From IMG/VR virus record IMGVR_UViG_3300023181_000378, positions 1-37,176 of that record: a stretch of 37,176 bases of DNA; one strand, given 5' to 3'. Shown here one piece after another: positions 35,942-37,176 of this stretch. The translations under genes were made by a program, and so were the position numbers. This DNA is from a virus. The notes under the pieces were generated by a model. It did not search any database, was not told the DNA's origin, and saw only the letters and a program-made list of their open reading frames with translations. Each line of letters starts with the position of its first letter. The first letter of the stretch is position 1.

Positions 35942-37176
35942 TCTAATACATTAAAGTTTACTTTCTTCCTAGTACTTGCAAATTGTAATTGATGCTCTCT
36001 GAGGTAGTTTTCTGTCTCTAAAAACGAGGCATGACGTGCATGATGTTGAATTGTATGAATCACCATTGCGGGCGTTAAACTATGGTCGTTTACCAGAGCA
36101 TAAAATAGTTTGGCCAATCCACTATGTTTGAGAGCGTATAGGCGTTTTTCAAATTTACCTTTATATTGGCGTTGTAATTTTTCACGTACATCTACAAATA
36201 TATCATCAAACGTATAGTGGTTATGTTTGATTTGTCTGCCCTTGTCGTTTGCAATTAAATAATCTTCAGGTTTATAACCATCAGGAAATACAAGCTTTAC
36301 CCATTTTTTTAAGGAAACTAACAATTCATCGGGTATATCTATTTCAATGTTTTCATTCTTTTTATGTCTTTTTGCAGATTTGGTAAGTTTTGCAGGTATA
36401 ACAAATTTTTCTTCTTTTAAGTCGAGCATAGACATCCTCAGTCTAAAAATCTCAGACGGTCTGATAAACGTATACATAATCATTTTACTGACAACATGAA
36501 GTTTGTAATGTTCAGGAACATTAGTGTACTTAAAATATATTTTCAATTCTTCATCCGTCCAAGGTTCGTATTTATCTTCTAAATCTTCAATCTTAATAAT
36601 TTTTTCGTTATCATGTTTTAATTTGACATTGGATGCAGGATTAAATGTTGCCAATTCTTTTTCAATTAGAGTGGCATATAAAATAGAAATGTAGCCCCTA
36701 TTTCCCTTACACGTTTGATATCTCCATTCGACGTGACCGTCTTCAGGGTTGAAATATTCTTCAATGAGATTTTTGATATCTGATTTGGTCACTTGACGTA
36801 TATCATCAAGTTTACCAATTTTAACTATGTACCGTCTAAATGCATTTTTGAGAAATGATAAGATACCGCGTGCTGAATGTTCTTTACCTTCTGCTATTTC
36901 ACCTACCCAACCTTTTTCAGTTGCCAAAATATCTATGGCTTTATCAAGTGAAATTCTAGCATCAGCTTTAGCTTCTTCTAATTCTTTGATTTTTTTCTGT
37001 TCGTCTTTTTTCTTTGCTAAAATTTTCTTAGGGTCTCTACCCTCTTTTAGATGTATGGTCATCCTTTCTATAAGTTCACTTGCTTTAGCTTCTCTTTCTT
37101 TAAGAGTGCCTTTAGTCAGACTGATGTTATAGTTTTTCAGGCCATATTCTTTTCGATATTGTTTTTTACCGTCTAT
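35929..37176 (-). CDS. int: Tyrosine site-specific recombinase (integrase), N-terminus cut by window edge
   Basis: Integrates and excises the phage DNA. The frame is open to the right edge, and at least 38 residues precede the first ATG (37062), beginning IDGKKQYRKEYGLKNYN. That resembles the start region of phage integrases, so the true start is outside. After a core-binding domain (GILSFLKNAFRRYI), the catalytic part shows Arg I in FIRPSEIFRL, a Lys in AKLTKSAKR, and a YALKHSG box with Lys where many integrases have Arg. Then come a His-rich QHHARHASFL segment and the nucleophile Tyr in ENYLREH. The YxxKHSG form is frequent in Bacteroidota phage integrases. No att core was identified. Confidence 0.9.
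   Translation of the reverse strand: MDGKKQYRKEYGLKNYNISLTKGTLKEREAKASELIERMTIHLKEGRDPKKILAKKKDEQKKIKELEEAKADARISLDKAIDILATEKGWVGEIAEGKEHSARGILSFLKNAFRRYIVKIGKLDDIRQVTKSDIKNLIEEYFNPEDGHVEWRYQTCKGNRGYISILYATLIEKELATFNPASNVKLKHDNEKIIKIEDLEDKYEPWTDEELKIYFKYTNVPEHYKLHVVSKMIMYTFIRPSEIFRLRMSMLDLKEEKFVIPAKLTKSAKRHKKNENIEIDIPDELLVSLKKWVKLVFPDGYKPEDYLIANDKGRQIKHNHYTFDDIFVDVREKLQRQYKGKFEKRLYALKHSGLAKLFYALVNDHSLTPAMVIHTIQHHARHASFLETENYLREHQLQFASTRKKVNFNVLEGLK

Noticed and set aside
1-37176. Possible circular junction of the integrase with the left edge
   Set aside because: Joining the right edge to position 1 puts a TAA stop immediately before the integrase frame, so the window is not a closed circle at that point.
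1-37176. tRNA genes, including a UCA-anticodon suppressor
   Set aside because: No T-arm/acceptor pattern was recognised on either strand by eye. A covariance search was not possible, so a suppressor tRNA outside or missed is not excluded.
1-37176. Diversity-generating retroelement acting on the fibre genes
   Set aside because: No reverse transcriptase gene and no A-variable template repeat were seen. The module similarity between 18094-22299 and 30777-31373 is at protein level and not A-specific.
1-37176. Full reassignment of TGA to Trp
   Set aside because: Two small genes at 34837 and 34995 end with TGA in ATGA overlaps with clear downstream genes, and the large late genes use TGG without internal TGA. 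Partial readthrough remains possible.

Overview
The window reads as most of a temperate siphophage (probably an integrated prophage) of a Bacteroidota host, most likely in the Sphingobacteriales or nearby. The basis is a set of structural families typical of Bacteroidota phages (XkdF-like protease, Bacteroidota-type portal, connector and baseplate proteins), an AT-rich sequence, gene starts without Shine-Dalgarno sequences, a TAnnTTTG-type promoter, a secreted DUF4468-like protein and a tyrosine integrase with a YALKHSG box. The host genus is inference. No tRNA, rRNA, CRISPR array or insertion sequence was seen.

Layout. 1-752: small hypothetical genes. 749-26780: the late region, almost all on the minus strand. 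In transcription order it holds small and large terminase, a frameshifting probable tail chaperone, a gp10-like protein, a zinc-ribbon protein, baseplate and fibre proteins, the tape measure, XkdF protease, scaffold, capsid, a probable tail tube, portal, connector, a probable tail terminator, a second fibre, a NodB-type deacetylase, an M15 endolysin and two membrane-anchored lysis-cassette proteins. The order is unusual, because capsid and portal lie downstream of most tail genes. 26781-27339: a non-coding control region with two palindromes. 27565-33743: a minus-strand early/accessory operon of mostly unrecognised small genes, with a sigma-70-like gene, a PD-(D/E)XK-like gene and, on the plus strand, a DUF1064-like gene. 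33744-34690: a non-coding region with nested inverted repeats, a candidate origin or control region. 34691-35917: a plus-strand operon of four coupled genes including a secreted protein. 35929 to the right edge: a tyrosine integrase cut by the window.

The most notable signals are these. (i) Two genes in the early operon are continuous only if in-frame TGA codons are read through: two TGAs in the sigma-like gene at 28720-29457 and one in the gene at 31748-32011. TGA ends only two of about 48 genes. (ii) A hexamer, CAATAC, lies 6-40 nt upstream of twelve late genes and one plus-strand gene. In three cases it abuts a hairpin that contains or touches the start codon. (iii) Rho-independent terminators separate individual late genes, so downstream genes probably have their own start signals. 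(iv) A T9 slippery run joins two overlapping frames into a tail-chaperone-like fusion. (v) A polysaccharide-deacetylase domain sits in the tail-fibre/lysis interval.

No DNA polymerase, helicase, primase, repressor or excisionase was recognised. These may be absent, beyond the right edge, or among the unrecognised early genes.
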